Assembly: GCA_018644665.1 (NCBI GenBank)
Contig: JABGQA010000058.1
Coordinates: 186,001 to 250,000 of the forward strand
Direction: 5' to 3'
Length of the DNA: 64,000 bases
From: Candidatus Poribacteria bacterium
Lineage (GTDB): Bacteria; Poribacteria; WGA-4E; GCA-2687025
Shown here: in pieces, positions 26,338 to 36,704 of the stretch
How positions within the stretch are numbered: the first letter of the stretch is position 1
How the letters are laid out: the number at the start of each line of letters is the position of its first letter
Notes under the pieces: model-generated
Database searches by the model: none
Told to the model about the DNA's origin: nothing
What the model saw: the letters and a program-made list of their open reading frames with translations, nothing else
Made by a program: the position numbers and the translations under genes

Positions 26338-27198
26338 ATGCGCATCCGGCTGGAATGCACCCCCCGATCTCCGCAGGACGGCGTGCCCTTCACCGAGGAA
26401 CGGCTCGAACGCACCGGCACGGAATTCGAGATGGACGGCTCCGAGGTCGCGCTGGCGCTGGTCGATCTCTGGAACATCGGGTGGCCCGGAGGCCCGGTCG
26501 GCCCAACGTTGGGGGAGGAACTGAGCACGGAGCGCGGCGTGTCGCACGCCGAACGGAAGCGTGAGATCATCGAGACCGTGATCGCACCTACGGTAGACGA
26601 GTGCAGAGACGCCGGCGTCCAGGTGTTCCACTGCACGCATCGGGGGTTCCTGGAGCGGTACCCGCAGTGGATCGCGTCGACCACGGAGGCGGAACGTGAC
26701 CCGACGGAACGGGAAACGTCCATACACGAGGACGACGACCAGAGCGCGAGCGATCGCGACGAATGGCCGCCCACCGAGTGGGTGGACACATGGCGAGCGC
26801 AGCACCGGGAGGCCGTCTGGCGCATGGGCGATTGGGGCGAAACACAGAGCCTGGAAGTCTACCCACAGATCGACATCCCCGATCCCGTGCAGCCACGGGG
26901 AGCCGATCTCCTCGCCTTTGACGCCGATCAGTTCCATCGGCTTCTGCGCGAGCGACGCGTCCGCGTGCTGTTCTACATGGGATTCGAGTCGACAGAGTGC
27001 CTACAATTCAGCGCCTGTGGTATGGCGCAGATGCAGCCACTTGGCTGTCTGTGCGTCGCCGTGCGGGATGCGACGACCACGTACGAGGTGGCCGAGACAT
27101 ACGAAGGTCTGTGGCGAAGCCGCGGCGCTATCGTCGACATCGAGGCGCGCTGGAGGTACTCGGTGACTTCGTCCGCGCTCAGGGAAGCCGTCCGTTGA
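26338..27198 (+). CDS. Isochorismatase-like cysteine hydrolase
   Basis: A 286-residue protein of the isochorismatase-like fold. The catalytic Asp43 lies in ALALVDLWNIGW and the nucleophilic Cys221 in MGFESTECLQFSACGM. Family members hydrolyse amides such as nicotinamide, N-carbamoyl compounds or biuret. An insert of about 80 acidic and polar residues (around 105-185) lengthens the protein compared with the usual 180-220. The GGAG sequence is about 10 bases upstream, a long spacing. It is convergent with the large glycosidase-like gene, 28 bases away. Confidence 0.78.
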   Translation: MRIRLECTPRSPQDGVPFTEERLERTGTEFEMDGSEVALALVDLWNIGWPGGPVGPTLGEELSTERGVSHAERKREIIETVIAPTVDECRDAGVQVFHCTHRGFLERYPQWIASTTEAERDPTERETSIHEDDDQSASDRDEWPPTEWVDTWRAQHREAVWRMGDWGETQSLEVYPQIDIPDPVQPRGADLLAFDADQFHRLLRERRVRVLFYMGFESTECLQFSACGMAQMQPLGCLCVAVRDATTTYEVAETYEGLWRSRGAIVDIEARWRYSVTSSALREAVR

Positions 27199-27226
27199 AC
27201 GCCCGGCGCGCACACGGACGCGCGCG

Positions 27227-29467
27227 CTACCCGTCGACAGGCTCCGACGTGCCCAGCATCTCGAACGTGACGGCCACGCGCGCGCCGACCGCTTCATCGC
27301 ACGCGAACAGGACGGGGTTGTCCCCGGGCATCACCTCCGGGATCGGGTCGCCCAGCGGCACGTCGGCCACGGCGTTCCAGTTGACATCGAGCACGCGCGC
27401 CGTGGCGCTCCCGTCGATCACAAGATACTGATGTGCCGAGAGTTCCACTGGAATCGCAACCGCGTCGAAGTCGATTTCGATGCGCGGGTTCACGACCGCT
27501 GACGACGCGGCGCCCGCGTCCGGGACGACGCGCAGGACGCAGCGCAACGGCTGTGCCGCGTACGGGTTGTCGATGGTCCACTCCGCTTCCGTCGGCTCGC
27601 CCGGCTGTAGTTCCACGGCCTCGTATGTGTGGGTCGCGGAAAACGTCACTGGGGTCAGCGCCCAGGCGTTGTCAGCCGTCGGCCGCAGGCACCACTCGCC
27701 GTTCGGGTCGCGCAGCCGCTGGCGTTGCCCCGGCGTGAACGCGCCGCCGAGTCGCGCCTCCTCCCACGCGCGCACGGTGTCCAGGATCAGGCCTGCCTGT
27801 CCGTTGCCGTGCAGCGAGTCGAGACCCGCCACGAGCGCGAACCCCGCGTCGTATCCCGCCGCCTTCGACAGCATCCACTCGATGTCCGGCAGCGACGTCG
27901 CCTCAACGTCGCCTCCCGCAAGACGCAATTGGAACCATCCGAGCATCCGCGGGAACAGGTTGCGCTCGAAGTACGCCTGGTTGCGGAACCGGTAATCCGC
28001 CATGCCGTCGCGCGTAGGCTTGCCCCACGGTTCGCCCCAGTTCATGCGCGTGTGGATGTGCCACAGGTAGTGCAGAAGCCGGCTCGCGTCGTTGACGATC
28101 TCCGCGGAGCACCCCTCGTAGAACTGCTGGACGAAGCGATGGTGCGCGTAGATGCCGTGACCCGTCCGTTCGCACCCCTCCAGTCCGTCGAACGATATCT
28201 GCCGGAGCCCACACGTCTCGAACAGTTCGACGAGGCGCGCGACCATGTCGTCCTGCATGTCGAGGTTCGGGAAGAACACGCGATACGAATGGTCGACGAG
28301 TTTGCCGACATCCGCCCCGGCCTCGTGGCTCGACGCCGTCGTTCCGAACGCCCCACGACGACACCCAGTCAGATGCCACGGCGCATCGTTCGACACGGCG
28401 CGGTACTGGACGATCTCGCCGCCGATCGCTGCTGCCGACAGGTCGCCCTTCTCGCAAAACGGCGACGGGTCGGAGACGACGATGCTTCGCGACGCGGCAT
28501 CGACGGCCTCGACCAGACGCGCCGACCCGCTCCGCATCAGTCTGGGGTCGGGTGTCGGCGTGACGTATGGGTCGCTGGTTGTGATGAAGTTCGTGAGCGT
28601 GTGCACGCCGAGTCGCACGCCCTCCTCCTCCGCTCGATCGGCGCAGCGCTTGAGGCTCGCGTCGCCGTCGGGGAAGGCGTCTTCCAGCAGGTCGAAGTGT
28701 CCCCAGTTCTTGAACGGATGACCGTGATAGAGGTAGCGGAAGCCGGCCTGCTTCGTGGCCGCGACCATCTCGTCCAGTGAGTCCTCTCCGAAGTTCGCGA
28801 TGAGGTACGACTCGCGGGCGGCGCGCGATGTCTTCGTCCACTCCCCATCAAGCATGGGGTGTGGCAACGCCTCCGCGACCTCGATTCGGCCGAGAGTCTC
28901 CAGCGCGTCCTCCGCGGGACAGGAGAACAGCGCGATCTTCGATCCCACGATCCCGCCGTCGGCTTCGAGCGTATACGCCTGGAGTGCCGCTCCCTCGGCC
29001 GTCTCGGCCGCCGCGTGGAGCGCATCGCCGACGCCGCCACCGGGGTGCCCACCTACGGTCTGGATGGATGCCGCCTGTATCCCGACGGCGACCTCCCCGT
29101 CGCGCGCCACGCCGACAATTTCGCCCACCGTCTCGCCAACACTCGCGCCGATCGGCCCCCAGACGACGCCGTCGGGTGTGTCGCCCTCGACGCGCGTGAC
29201 CTCGAACGTCACGTGGGATTCGCGCTCAGCCACCGCGACGGTGAGCGTCGTGCAACATGGGGTGAACTCCAACGTGATCGTGTTCGACTCCGCGTCGTAC
29301 GACGATCGAGTCGGCGTCCTCGTGTCCCCGCCGGCAACCACCTGGATGAGGGGTGACACGCCGTCAGTCAGAAGCTCGCGTGCGTCGACGACGCGGGCCA
29401 TACGGGTCAGCGTACCCACGTCGCTGAGCTCGATCTCGCAGTCATCTGTACGCCATCTGGGGCTCAT
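27227..29467 (-). CDS. Large TIM-barrel glycoside-hydrolase-like protein of unknown specificity
   Basis: A 746-residue protein without a clear signal peptide. An N-terminal beta-rich domain (1-200) is followed by a barrel-like region with FRYLYHGHPFKNWGHFDLL near residue 240, EEGVRLGVHTLTNF, an inserted beta region, and GLRQISFDGLEGCERTG near residue 420, which places an Asp and a Glu as in melibiase-type barrels. A C-terminal beta-sandwich closes the protein. I infer a retaining glycosidase-like fold, but the family is uncertain. It begins 51 bases after the TonB receptor gene on the same strand, so the two are probably a small polysaccharide- or glycoside-uptake operon. Confidence 0.7.
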   Translation of the reverse strand: MSPRWRTDDCEIELSDVGTLTRMARVVDARELLTDGVSPLIQVVAGGDTRTPTRSSYDAESNTITLEFTPCCTTLTVAVAERESHVTFEVTRVEGDTPDGVVWGPIGASVGETVGEIVGVARDGEVAVGIQAASIQTVGGHPGGGVGDALHAAAETAEGAALQAYTLEADGGIVGSKIALFSCPAEDALETLGRIEVAEALPHPMLDGEWTKTSRAARESYLIANFGEDSLDEMVAATKQAGFRYLYHGHPFKNWGHFDLLEDAFPDGDASLKRCADRAEEEGVRLGVHTLTNFITTSDPYVTPTPDPRLMRSGSARLVEAVDAASRSIVVSDPSPFCEKGDLSAAAIGGEIVQYRAVSNDAPWHLTGCRRGAFGTTASSHEAGADVGKLVDHSYRVFFPNLDMQDDMVARLVELFETCGLRQISFDGLEGCERTGHGIYAHHRFVQQFYEGCSAEIVNDASRLLHYLWHIHTRMNWGEPWGKPTRDGMADYRFRNQAYFERNLFPRMLGWFQLRLAGGDVEATSLPDIEWMLSKAAGYDAGFALVAGLDSLHGNGQAGLILDTVRAWEEARLGGAFTPGQRQRLRDPNGEWCLRPTADNAWALTPVTFSATHTYEAVELQPGEPTEAEWTIDNPYAAQPLRCVLRVVPDAGAASSAVVNPRIEIDFDAVAIPVELSAHQYLVIDGSATARVLDVNWNAVADVPLGDPIPEVMPGDNPVLFACDEAVGARVAVTFEMLGTSEPVDG

Positions 29468-29518
29468 GTCGGTTCCTGTTCCTGGCCGTGATCGAGGAGG
29501 CCGGAGCCGTACGACGCG

Positions 29519-31615
29519 CTACAGGCGTAGCCCGGTAGTGAAGCGGACGGCGCGTTCTGCCGCCGGGTAGAAGTACACGGCGCCCGACCCGCTCGTGTCC
29601 GGGAAGCCGGTACTGCTGTACTCCTCGCCGAGAAGGTTCAGCGCCTCGACGGCGATGTCCACGGAACGCAGGCGCCACGCGACCTTCGCATCGACGACCG
29701 TGTAGTCCGGGAGCGAGATCGTGTTCGCGTCGTCGAGATAGATGTCATGCGTCGAGCGGACAATCGCGCTCAATCGCACACCCCCGTCGAGTCGCGCCGT
29801 CGCGCCACCGACGACGACATGCCGAGGGATCGCCTTCAGGCGCCTCCCGAAGTTATCCCCGGTGCGCGATGTCGCGTCCTGGTGCGTGTAGTTGGCGAAC
29901 AGGCGGACGCACTCACACAAGTAGGCGGCCAATCCGGCTTCGACGCCCCGGTGGCGGCTGCGACCGATGTTCACCGTGCGGAACTCCTCCAGGCTGAAGT
30001 CGAGTTCGTCCTTCAAGCCGATGGAATACCCCGCCACGGACAACTCCACACTGAAGATCCTGGGCGCGAAGGCGACCCGGTGTCGCAGGCCGATCTCGCG
30101 GTTCGTCGCGAACTGCGGGCGCAGGTCACCGTTGCTGATGAGGATCTTGTACGGCTCGAATGGCACCGGGATCGAGCGTCGATCGAACAGCTGGTCCGGC
30201 GTCGGCGCCTTAAAGCCCCGGTGCAGGTTTCCGTACAGATGCCCGCTGTGGCGCCTCGTGGACGCGTATCGCAGGCTCACACCGAGCTTGGGGCTGAACG
30301 CGTTGTGCGTCGCCTCCTGCGTGACGCCCATGCTCGGGAGTCGCGGCGTGAATTCGTCGCGGAGCGTGTCCAGCCGCCCGCCTACGACTATGTTCAGCGC
30401 ATCCGTGGGTCGCAGCTCATATTGTGCGAATGCGGCAACACTGTCGCGCGTCGCGGCCCCACGCTCGTCCACGGCGCGTGCTGCTGTCGTTGGCGCATCG
30501 TACTCGACGCGGCCGCCGGAAAGGAGCTGGTAGTACGTGGAGTCGAGGTCGTGCGCGGCCGCGTCGACGCCAAAGACGATCCGACCGTCGGCGGTGTCCA
30601 AGGGTAGATCGGCAGTTACTTTCGCGGTCGCCGTTAGGCTGTCGGCGCGCAACTCGCGGTGCTTCGTGTCCACGAACTCTGGGCTGAGCGGGAGGGTTCG
30701 CGTTACGTCGGAGCGCCGGAATCCTCGCGTGATGTTCCCCGTCAGCTTGGCCGAGGAACTCAGCTCCACGTCGCCGACAAGCGACTGTCGACTGCGTCGC
30801 TCGTCCGAGTGGTCCAAACCGTAGAACGGCGACGACGCGCGTGGGTCCGCCGCGACCTCAGGCCCCGTCAACGGGCCGGGACTGTCGGAGCGCGTCCAGT
30901 TCTGCGACAGCACCAGCTTGAGATTGGACCGCTCGCCTTCGACCAGCGAAATCGAGCCGACGGCGCCGTCCGCGCGCCGCTCCGCGTGCGCGCGGTACCC
31001 GTCGTTGGAGTGCTTTCCCAGCGACAGCGTGTACGCGCGGCCGCCAATGTCGCCCTGCGAGTACAGACTGCCGTCGACGGCTCCGAACGTCCCGCCGGAC
31101 ATGGAAAGCGTCGTTGCGGGCGCGGCGGTTCCCGTGGTGAGGAGGTTCACGACGCCTCCCAACGCGGCGTCGCCGTAGAGCGACCCGGCCGCGCCACGCA
31201 GCACCTCGATGGACTGCACTCCCGCGAGCGCCAGCGTGTCCCAATCCACGATGCCGGTCTCGGCGTCGTTCACCGGGACTCCGTCGCGCAAGACGACGAG
31301 GTATTCCGCCTCGCCGCCGCCGTAGAACCCTCGGACGTTTGCGACGCCGTCACGCCCAAACCCGTCGCGGTTGAAGAACGTCAGCCCGGGCAGAAGGCTA
31401 AGAGCGTCCGTGATGTCGGTGACAGGGAGGATCTCCAGGTCCGATGCAGACAGCCTGGACACGGCCGATGTCGACGAGGCGATGGGCGTCTCCGCGCGGT
31501 CTCCCGTGACGACGATGGCGTCGAGTTCGTAAGCGGTGGCGGTCGTCTGCGCAACGACGGTCGCAACCGCCGACACGAGCATGGCGACCACCAGGCCGAG
31601 CCGGTACCTGAGCAC
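29519..31615 (-). CDS. TonB-dependent outer-membrane receptor
   Basis: A 698-residue receptor. The signal peptide is LVVAMLVSAVATVVAQ; a TonB-box/plug start (ELDAIVVTGDR) follows; the plug domain runs to about residue 150 with DALSLLPGLTF, VRGFYGGGEAEYLVVLRDG and VEVLRGAAGSLYG-like phrases; the rest is beta-barrel. It imports a substrate (siderophore, cobalamin or glycan) across the outer membrane using TonB energy. I chose a GTG start with GGGAG 7 bases upstream; the frame is open another 104 codons into the divergent gene's control region, but that stretch lacks receptor features. It is followed by a glycosidase-like gene, which favours a carbohydrate substrate. Confidence 0.9.
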   Translation of the reverse strand: MLRYRLGLVVAMLVSAVATVVAQTTATAYELDAIVVTGDRAETPIASSTSAVSRLSASDLEILPVTDITDALSLLPGLTFFNRDGFGRDGVANVRGFYGGGEAEYLVVLRDGVPVNDAETGIVDWDTLALAGVQSIEVLRGAAGSLYGDAALGGVVNLLTTGTAAPATTLSMSGGTFGAVDGSLYSQGDIGGRAYTLSLGKHSNDGYRAHAERRADGAVGSISLVEGERSNLKLVLSQNWTRSDSPGPLTGPEVAADPRASSPFYGLDHSDERRSRQSLVGDVELSSSAKLTGNITRGFRRSDVTRTLPLSPEFVDTKHRELRADSLTATAKVTADLPLDTADGRIVFGVDAAAHDLDSTYYQLLSGGRVEYDAPTTAARAVDERGAATRDSVAAFAQYELRPTDALNIVVGGRLDTLRDEFTPRLPSMGVTQEATHNAFSPKLGVSLRYASTRRHSGHLYGNLHRGFKAPTPDQLFDRRSIPVPFEPYKILISNGDLRPQFATNREIGLRHRVAFAPRIFSVELSVAGYSIGLKDELDFSLEEFRTVNIGRSRHRGVEAGLAAYLCECVRLFANYTHQDATSRTGDNFGRRLKAIPRHVVVGGATARLDGGVRLSAIVRSTHDIYLDDANTISLPDYTVVDAKVAWRLRSVDIAVEALNLLGEEYSSTGFPDTSGSGAVYFYPAAERAVRFTTGLRL

Positions 31616-31823
31616 TGGACAACTCCCTACGTGGGCCGAAGGCGGCGTCTCACGGCCGCGTCGGGTGAGACGGCCGTGGGCCTGGAGGAGTATACGCGAT
31701 CCGGCGGCCGCCCGCTTCGAGGCGCTTCCGCCATGCGCCAGGTTCGGAGTAGAGTTGCCGCGGTCGGCACAGCATCGCATCTTGGCGTCTGAGCGCCAAC
31801 AGCCCAGGAGAACGGGCTCGGCT

Positions 31824-32906
31824 ATGCAGGAATACACGGCCGCGATCATCGGCTGCGGGCGCATGTCGCGAGGACACGCCGGAGCGTACAAAGCGCTCGA
31901 CATCCCCATCGTCGGCGCGGCGGACATCGCCGAAGAGGGTCTACAGCGCGCTCGCGAGCACTACGGGTCACCCAAGACATACACCGACTACCGCGAGATG
32001 CTCGCCGAGGTGCGCCCGAACCTCGTTTCGGTGGTGACGGCAGAGATGGCACACTGTGCTCCGGTGGTGGCCGCGGCGGAGGCGGGCGTGAAAGGCATCG
32101 TGTGCGAGAAGCCGATGGCCATGAGTCTTGCCGAGGGCAAGGAGATGCTCCGCGCGTGCCGCGAGAACGACGTCGTGCTGACGATCAGCCACCAGCGGCA
32201 GTACGGCGCCCAGTACGTCGCCGCACGCGAGTTGGTCGAGAGCGGCGAGATTGGGGACGTGCGCTTCATCGAGGCGTACGCGATGGCCCCGTCCATCCAC
32301 ACAGACGGCACGCACACGATACACATGCTCCGCTCGCTGCTCGGAGACCCAACGGTGGTTCGCGTGATGGCGCAGATCGACGGGAACTCCGACTACGAAT
32401 ACTTCGGCCACCGGTGCGACCATGCCGGGAACGCCTTCCTGTCGTTCGATGACGGTCGCTACGCGCATCTCACGTGGGGTCTCGGCGCCCCCGGGGCGGC
32501 CGAGCGGCTGCATCCGGCGTGGGACTTCGACACGCAGGCGTACCACGCGTTCGTCGTCCACGGGGAGTACGGTCGCGTCGAACTGGACGGCGACCTGTAC
32601 GCCGTGCCCGAAGAGGCGAGTTGTCCGGGAGGCCTCCGCCTCGCCGTAGGCCGTGACATCCGCGATATTGAGTACCCGTGGCCTGGGGAGGGCTCAATCA
32701 CGATGGAGGTGCGCGACCTGCTGCAGTCCATCGAGACCGGCGCGCCGCACCCGTTGAGCGGCGAGAACGGATACGCGGCCCTGGAAGTTATCATGGGCAT
32801 CTACGAGTCGTCCCGCCGGCGCGGCGCCGTCGAGTTCCCCGTCGAAGTGACCGACAACGCCTTCCTCGCCATGTGTGAGTCGGGCGTGTTCCCGGCTGGG
32901 TCCTGA
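31824..32906 (+). CDS. Gfo/Idh/MocA-family NAD(P)-dependent oxidoreductase 1
   Basis: A 360-residue protein with an N-terminal Rossmann domain (AAIIGCGRMSRGHAGAY) and the conserved Glu-Lys-Pro motif (VCEKPMAMS near residue 95). The C-terminal domain has the His of THTIHMLRSLLGDP, which suits sugar or inositol dehydrogenases. The substrate is unknown. The best ribosome site (CAGGAG) is about 14 bases upstream, which is long, but no other in-frame start fits. It is divergent from the TonB receptor and is followed after 17 bases by an S9 peptidase gene. Confidence 0.9.
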   Translation: MQEYTAAIIGCGRMSRGHAGAYKALDIPIVGAADIAEEGLQRAREHYGSPKTYTDYREMLAEVRPNLVSVVTAEMAHCAPVVAAAEAGVKGIVCEKPMAMSLAEGKEMLRACRENDVVLTISHQRQYGAQYVAARELVESGEIGDVRFIEAYAMAPSIHTDGTHTIHMLRSLLGDPTVVRVMAQIDGNSDYEYFGHRCDHAGNAFLSFDDGRYAHLTWGLGAPGAAERLHPAWDFDTQAYHAFVVHGEYGRVELDGDLYAVPEEASCPGGLRLAVGRDIRDIEYPWPGEGSITMEVRDLLQSIETGAPHPLSGENGYAALEVIMGIYESSRRRGAVEFPVEVTDNAFLAMCESGVFPAGS

Positions 32907-32923
32907 GCGCCCGCATGTGAGGC

Positions 32924-35128
32924 ATGGAGGAGTGTTCGCTCTTGCCAGTCCCCGGTTCCCGCGAGGCGTACGAGCGCGCCAACGCCCTGCGTGAGGGCAT
33001 CGCAAACAAGGTCTACAGAGCCGACGTGCGACCGCGTTGGATCGGCGACGGGGCCCGGTTCTGGTACCGCAACCGCCTGCCCAATGAGCGCCGCGAGTTC
33101 GTCCTCGTAGACGCGGACGGCGCAGGCAAGCCGTCGCGCGCGCCCGCCTTCGACCACGCGCGGCTAGCGGCCTCACTGGCGGCAGCCACCGCCGCAGACG
33201 TCGACGGCGAAGCGCTCCCGTTCGACGAGATCGCGTGGCAAGACGGTGAAAACGCGATCGAGTTCCGCGTGGACGAAACCCGGCGGCGCTGCGACCTGGA
33301 CGGCTACGTCATCACGCGGCTTGCGGACGACGAGGAGGAGGACGCCGCGACGGAACCCGACGGTCAGCCGTCGCCCGACGGAGCATGGGTCGCCGTCTGC
33401 CGAGACCACAACCTGATACTCCGCGATGCCGGCACGGGCATCGAGTTCGCTCTGACCACGGATGGCTCCGAGGCCGACGCGTACACCGACGCTACGTACT
33501 GGTCGCCGGACTCGCGTCGACTCGTGGCGCTACGCGAGCAGGCGGGCGACGATCGTCAGGTACATCTCGTCGAGTCGTCGCCTGCGGACCAACTACAGCC
33601 GAAGCTCCACTCGGCGCACTACCTGAAGCCCGGCGACCGTATGCCGACGCGCCGTCCATGCCTGTTCGACGTACTGACCCGTCGCGAGAAACATATCTCC
33701 ACCGCGTACTTCCCGAATCCCTGGAGCGTCGGAGACGTCCGTTGGGAAGCTGACTCTTCACGCTTCACGTTCCTCTACAACCAGCGCGCCCACCAGGTCC
33801 TGCGCGTTCTCGCCGTATGCGCGGACAGCGGCGCATGTCGCGTGCTCGTCGAGGAGCGCGGTCGGACGTTCATCGACTACGCGTACAAGCGCTTCTGCCG
33901 CTTCACGCGGGACTCCGGCGAGATCGTCTGGATGTCGGAGCGCGACGGGTGGAATCACCTCTACCTGTACGACGCGGCGACCGGCCGGGTGAAGAGCCGC
34001 ATCACGCGTGGCGAGTGGGTCGTGCGATCCGTGGAACACGTGGACGACGACACGCGGCAGATCTGGTTCCTCGGGAGCGGCATCCACGAGGGTCAAGACC
34101 CCTACTACCTGCAGCTCTGCCGCGTCGGGTTCGACGGCGACGGGTTCACCGAACTCACCGACGGTGACGCCACCCACACGGTCAGCTTCTCGCCGGATCG
34201 CCGATACTTCGTCGACACGTGGTCGCGCGTGGACGCGCCCCCCGAATCCGTCTTGCGGCACAGTGAGGACGGCTCGCCAGCGCTGGTGCTGGAGCGCGCC
34301 GACTGGACCGATCTGCGAGCGACCGGCTGGAGTCCACCCGAGCGGTTCGTCGCCAAGGGCCGCGATGGCGTCACGGACATCCACGGCGTCATCTGGCGGC
34401 CGAGCGACTTCGATCCGGGTCGCTCGTACGCCGTCGTCGAGCACATATACGCGGGGCCGCACGGCTCATTCACGCCGAAGGCGTTCCAGCCCTACCATCG
34501 GGGCCAGGAGATGGCGGAGTTGGGCTTCGTCGTCGTGCAGATGGACGGCATGGGCACCTCGGATCGGTCCAAGGCGTTCCACGACGTGTGCTGGGGCGCC
34601 CTCGGCGACTCCGGCTTCCCCGACCGGATTCGGTGGATGCGCTCCGCCGCCGAAAAGTACCCTTACATGGACCTGTCTCGAGTGGGCATCTACGGGGGCT
34701 CCGCGGGTGGGCAGAGCACGCTCAGGGCGCTCCTGGCGCACGGTGACTTCTACAGGGTCGGCGTCGCGGACCGCGGATGCCACGACAACCGCATGGACAA
34801 GGTCTGGTGGAACGAGCTGTGGATGGGGTGGCCCGTCGGCGCCCACTACCGCGAGCACTCAAACGTCACGCACGCCGCGAAGCTACGAGGCAAACTGCTG
34901 CTCGTCGTCGGTGAGTTGGATCGCAACGTCGATCCGGCGTCCACGATGCAGGTGGTGAACGCGCTCATCGAGGGGGACAAGGACTTCGACCTGTTGGTCG
35001 TTCCCGGCGGCGGCCACGGTATCGCCGAAGCTCCGTACGGGAACCGGCGGCGGCAGGACTTTCTCGTGCGGCATCTGGTGGGGGTCGAGCCGCGACACGA
35101 CGCTGCATCGGACGAGTCTTCGGCCTAG
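32924..35128 (+). CDS. S9 family peptidase, dipeptidyl-peptidase IV type
   Basis: A 734-residue protein: DPP-IV-like propeller in the first 500 residues, then an alpha/beta-hydrolase domain with Ser593 in IYGGSAGGQS, Asp666 in GELDRNVDP and His698 in GGGHGIAE. The nucleophile elbow reads GGSAGG instead of the usual GWSYGG. No signal peptide is visible. The ATG used has a GAGG only one base upstream; a TTG six codons later has GGAGGA about 10 bases upstream and may be the true start. It probably shares a transcript with the oxidoreductase before it. It should release dipeptides from peptides, often after Pro. Confidence 0.88.
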   Translation: MEECSLLPVPGSREAYERANALREGIANKVYRADVRPRWIGDGARFWYRNRLPNERREFVLVDADGAGKPSRAPAFDHARLAASLAAATAADVDGEALPFDEIAWQDGENAIEFRVDETRRRCDLDGYVITRLADDEEEDAATEPDGQPSPDGAWVAVCRDHNLILRDAGTGIEFALTTDGSEADAYTDATYWSPDSRRLVALREQAGDDRQVHLVESSPADQLQPKLHSAHYLKPGDRMPTRRPCLFDVLTRREKHISTAYFPNPWSVGDVRWEADSSRFTFLYNQRAHQVLRVLAVCADSGACRVLVEERGRTFIDYAYKRFCRFTRDSGEIVWMSERDGWNHLYLYDAATGRVKSRITRGEWVVRSVEHVDDDTRQIWFLGSGIHEGQDPYYLQLCRVGFDGDGFTELTDGDATHTVSFSPDRRYFVDTWSRVDAPPESVLRHSEDGSPALVLERADWTDLRATGWSPPERFVAKGRDGVTDIHGVIWRPSDFDPGRSYAVVEHIYAGPHGSFTPKAFQPYHRGQEMAELGFVVVQMDGMGTSDRSKAFHDVCWGALGDSGFPDRIRWMRSAAEKYPYMDLSRVGIYGGSAGGQSTLRALLAHGDFYRVGVADRGCHDNRMDKVWWNELWMGWPVGAHYREHSNVTHAAKLRGKLLLVVGELDRNVDPASTMQVVNALIEGDKDFDLLVVPGGGHGIAEAPYGNRRRQDFLVRHLVGVEPRHDAASDESSA

Positions 35129-35179
35129 TATTCTGACAAGACGCGACACACGCAGCATCGGGAGCCTCGACGACGAGCC

Positions 35180-36637
35180 ATGACCACACAGCAGGACGTT
35201 CTCAACTACATCGATGGTGACTGGACGCGCGGGTCCGGCGACGACAGCGCCGACGTCATGAACCCAGCTACCGGCGAGGCGATCGCCGCGGTCCCACTGT
35301 CTCCCGCGAGCGACGTCGACCGCGCCGTCGATAGCGCGAGCAAGGCGCTCAAGGCGTGGCGGCATGTCCCGGCCGTGGATCGCGTGCAGTGCCTCTACAG
35401 GCTCAAGACGCTCATGGAGGAGTCGGCGGAAGACATCGCCCGCGCGATAACCCTCGAGTGCGGCAAGACGCTGTCGGAATCACGCGGCGAGGTACTGCGC
35501 GCCATCCAGAACGTCGAGGTTGCCTGCGGCATCCCCACCATGATGCAGGGCTCGAACCTGGAAGACATCGCCTCGGGCATCGACGAGCACATGATCCGCC
35601 AGCCCGTCGGGGTGTGCGCGTTCATCGCGCCGTTCAACTTCCCGTGCATGATTCCCTTCTGGTTCCTGCCGTATGCGATCGCGTGCGGGAACACGTGCGT
35701 CGTGAAGCCGTCGGAACGCGTGCCGCTCACGATGCAGAAGGTGTTCGCCCTAATTGAGCAGATCGGCCTGCCGGACGGCGTCGTGAACCTCGTCAACGGC
35801 GGGCGAGACACCGTCGACGCGATACTCGAACACCCCGAGATCCGCGCGATCAGCTTCGTAGGGTCGTCAGCCGTGGCCCGGCAGGTGTATGCGAAGGCCG
35901 CGGCAAACGGGAAACGCGTCCAGTGCCAGGGCGGCGCGAAGAACCCGATGGTCATCATGCCCGACGCGGACCCCGACATGACGCGCGCCAACATCGCCGA
36001 GAGCGCGTTCGGATGCGCGGGGCAGCGCTGTCTGGCGGCGTCGCTGGCGTTCACGATCGGTGACGCGCGCGACTGGTTCCCGGACGTCATCCGTGACGCG
36101 GCGGAATCGCGCGTCGTTGGGAACGGCCTCGACGAGGCCACGGAGATGGGGCCGGTAATCACGCGGCAGAGCCACGATCGTATTCGGGGCGTCATCGACG
36201 GCGCGGCGCAGAGCGGTGTCGCGCTGCTCGCGGGTGGCCGAGACTGTTCCGTCTCGGATCACGACGGCGGGTACTTCCTCGCGCCGACGGTGTTGGACGG
36301 TGTGGACCCAGGCAGCGACATCGCGTCCGCGGAGATATTCGGGCCCGTGCTTACGCTCATGCACATGGACGAGCTCGACGACGCGATCGCGTCGATCAAC
36401 AGCGGGCGCTATGGCAACATGGCGTGCCTGTTCACATCGAGCGGTGGCGCCGCCCGCAAGTTCCGGCACGACGTCGACGCGGGGAACGTCGGCATCAACA
36501 TCGGCGTCGCGGCGCCGATGCCCTTCTTCCCGTTCAGCGGCTGGAAGGACAGCTTCTTCGGCGACCTGCACGGTCAGGGGTGGGACTCGCTCGAATTCTT
36601 CACGCAGAAGAAGGTGGTCGTCGAGCGCTGGTTCTAG
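35180..36637 (+). CDS. mmsA: Methylmalonate-semialdehyde dehydrogenase (CoA-acylating)
   Basis: A 485-residue aldehyde dehydrogenase with catalytic Cys284 in [11 protein letters not shown]. The position normally held by the general-base Glu reads QGGAKN instead of ELGGK, which marks the CoA-acylating methylmalonate-semialdehyde subgroup. Cofactor phrases [12 protein letters not shown] and VVKPSERVP are present. It converts methylmalonate or malonate semialdehyde with CoA and NAD to propionyl- or acetyl-CoA in valine, thymine or myo-inositol breakdown. No other iol or mms genes are close. It is followed by a strong hairpin. Confidence 0.93.
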   Translation: MTTQQDVLNYIDGDWTRGSGDDSADVMNPATGEAIAAVPLSPASDVDRAVDSASKALKAWRHVPAVDRVQCLYRLKTLMEESAEDIARAITLECGKTLSESRGEVLRAIQNVEVACGIPTMMQGSNLEDIASGIDEHMIRQPVGVCAFIAPFNFPCMIPFWFLPYAIACGNTCVVKPSERVPLTMQKVFALIEQIGLPDGVVNLVNGGRDTVDAILEHPEIRAISFVGSSAVARQVYAKAAANGKRVQCQGGAKNPMVIMPDADPDMTRANIAESAFGCAGQRCLAASLAFTIGDARDWFPDVIRDAAESRVVGNGLDEATEMGPVITRQSHDRIRGVIDGAAQSGVALLAGGRDCSVSDHDGGYFLAPTVLDGVDPGSDIASAEIFGPVLTLMHMDELDDAIASINSGRYGNMACLFTSSGGAARKFRHDVDAGNVGINIGVAAPMPFFPFSGWKDSFFGDLHGQGWDSLEFFTQKKVVVERWF

Positions 36638-36648
36638 GCTGAAGTGAA

Positions 36649-36675
36649 GGCGGGCGCGTATGACACGCGCCCGCC
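36649..36675. terminator. Perfect 10-bp G+C hairpin after mmsA
   Basis: GGCGGGCGCG and CGCGCCCGCC are separated by a 7-base loop, 11 bases after the mmsA stop. No T-tract follows. It may also end transcription from the minus-strand gene remnant downstream. Confidence 0.55.
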
Positions 36676-36704
36676 CAAGAACGTCCTGTCCCGCCCGGTG
36701 GCGC

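Noticed and set aside
27206..27225. GCGCGC/GCGCGC inverted repeat between convergent genes
   Set aside because: Six alternating G/C bases are expected by chance at this base composition.
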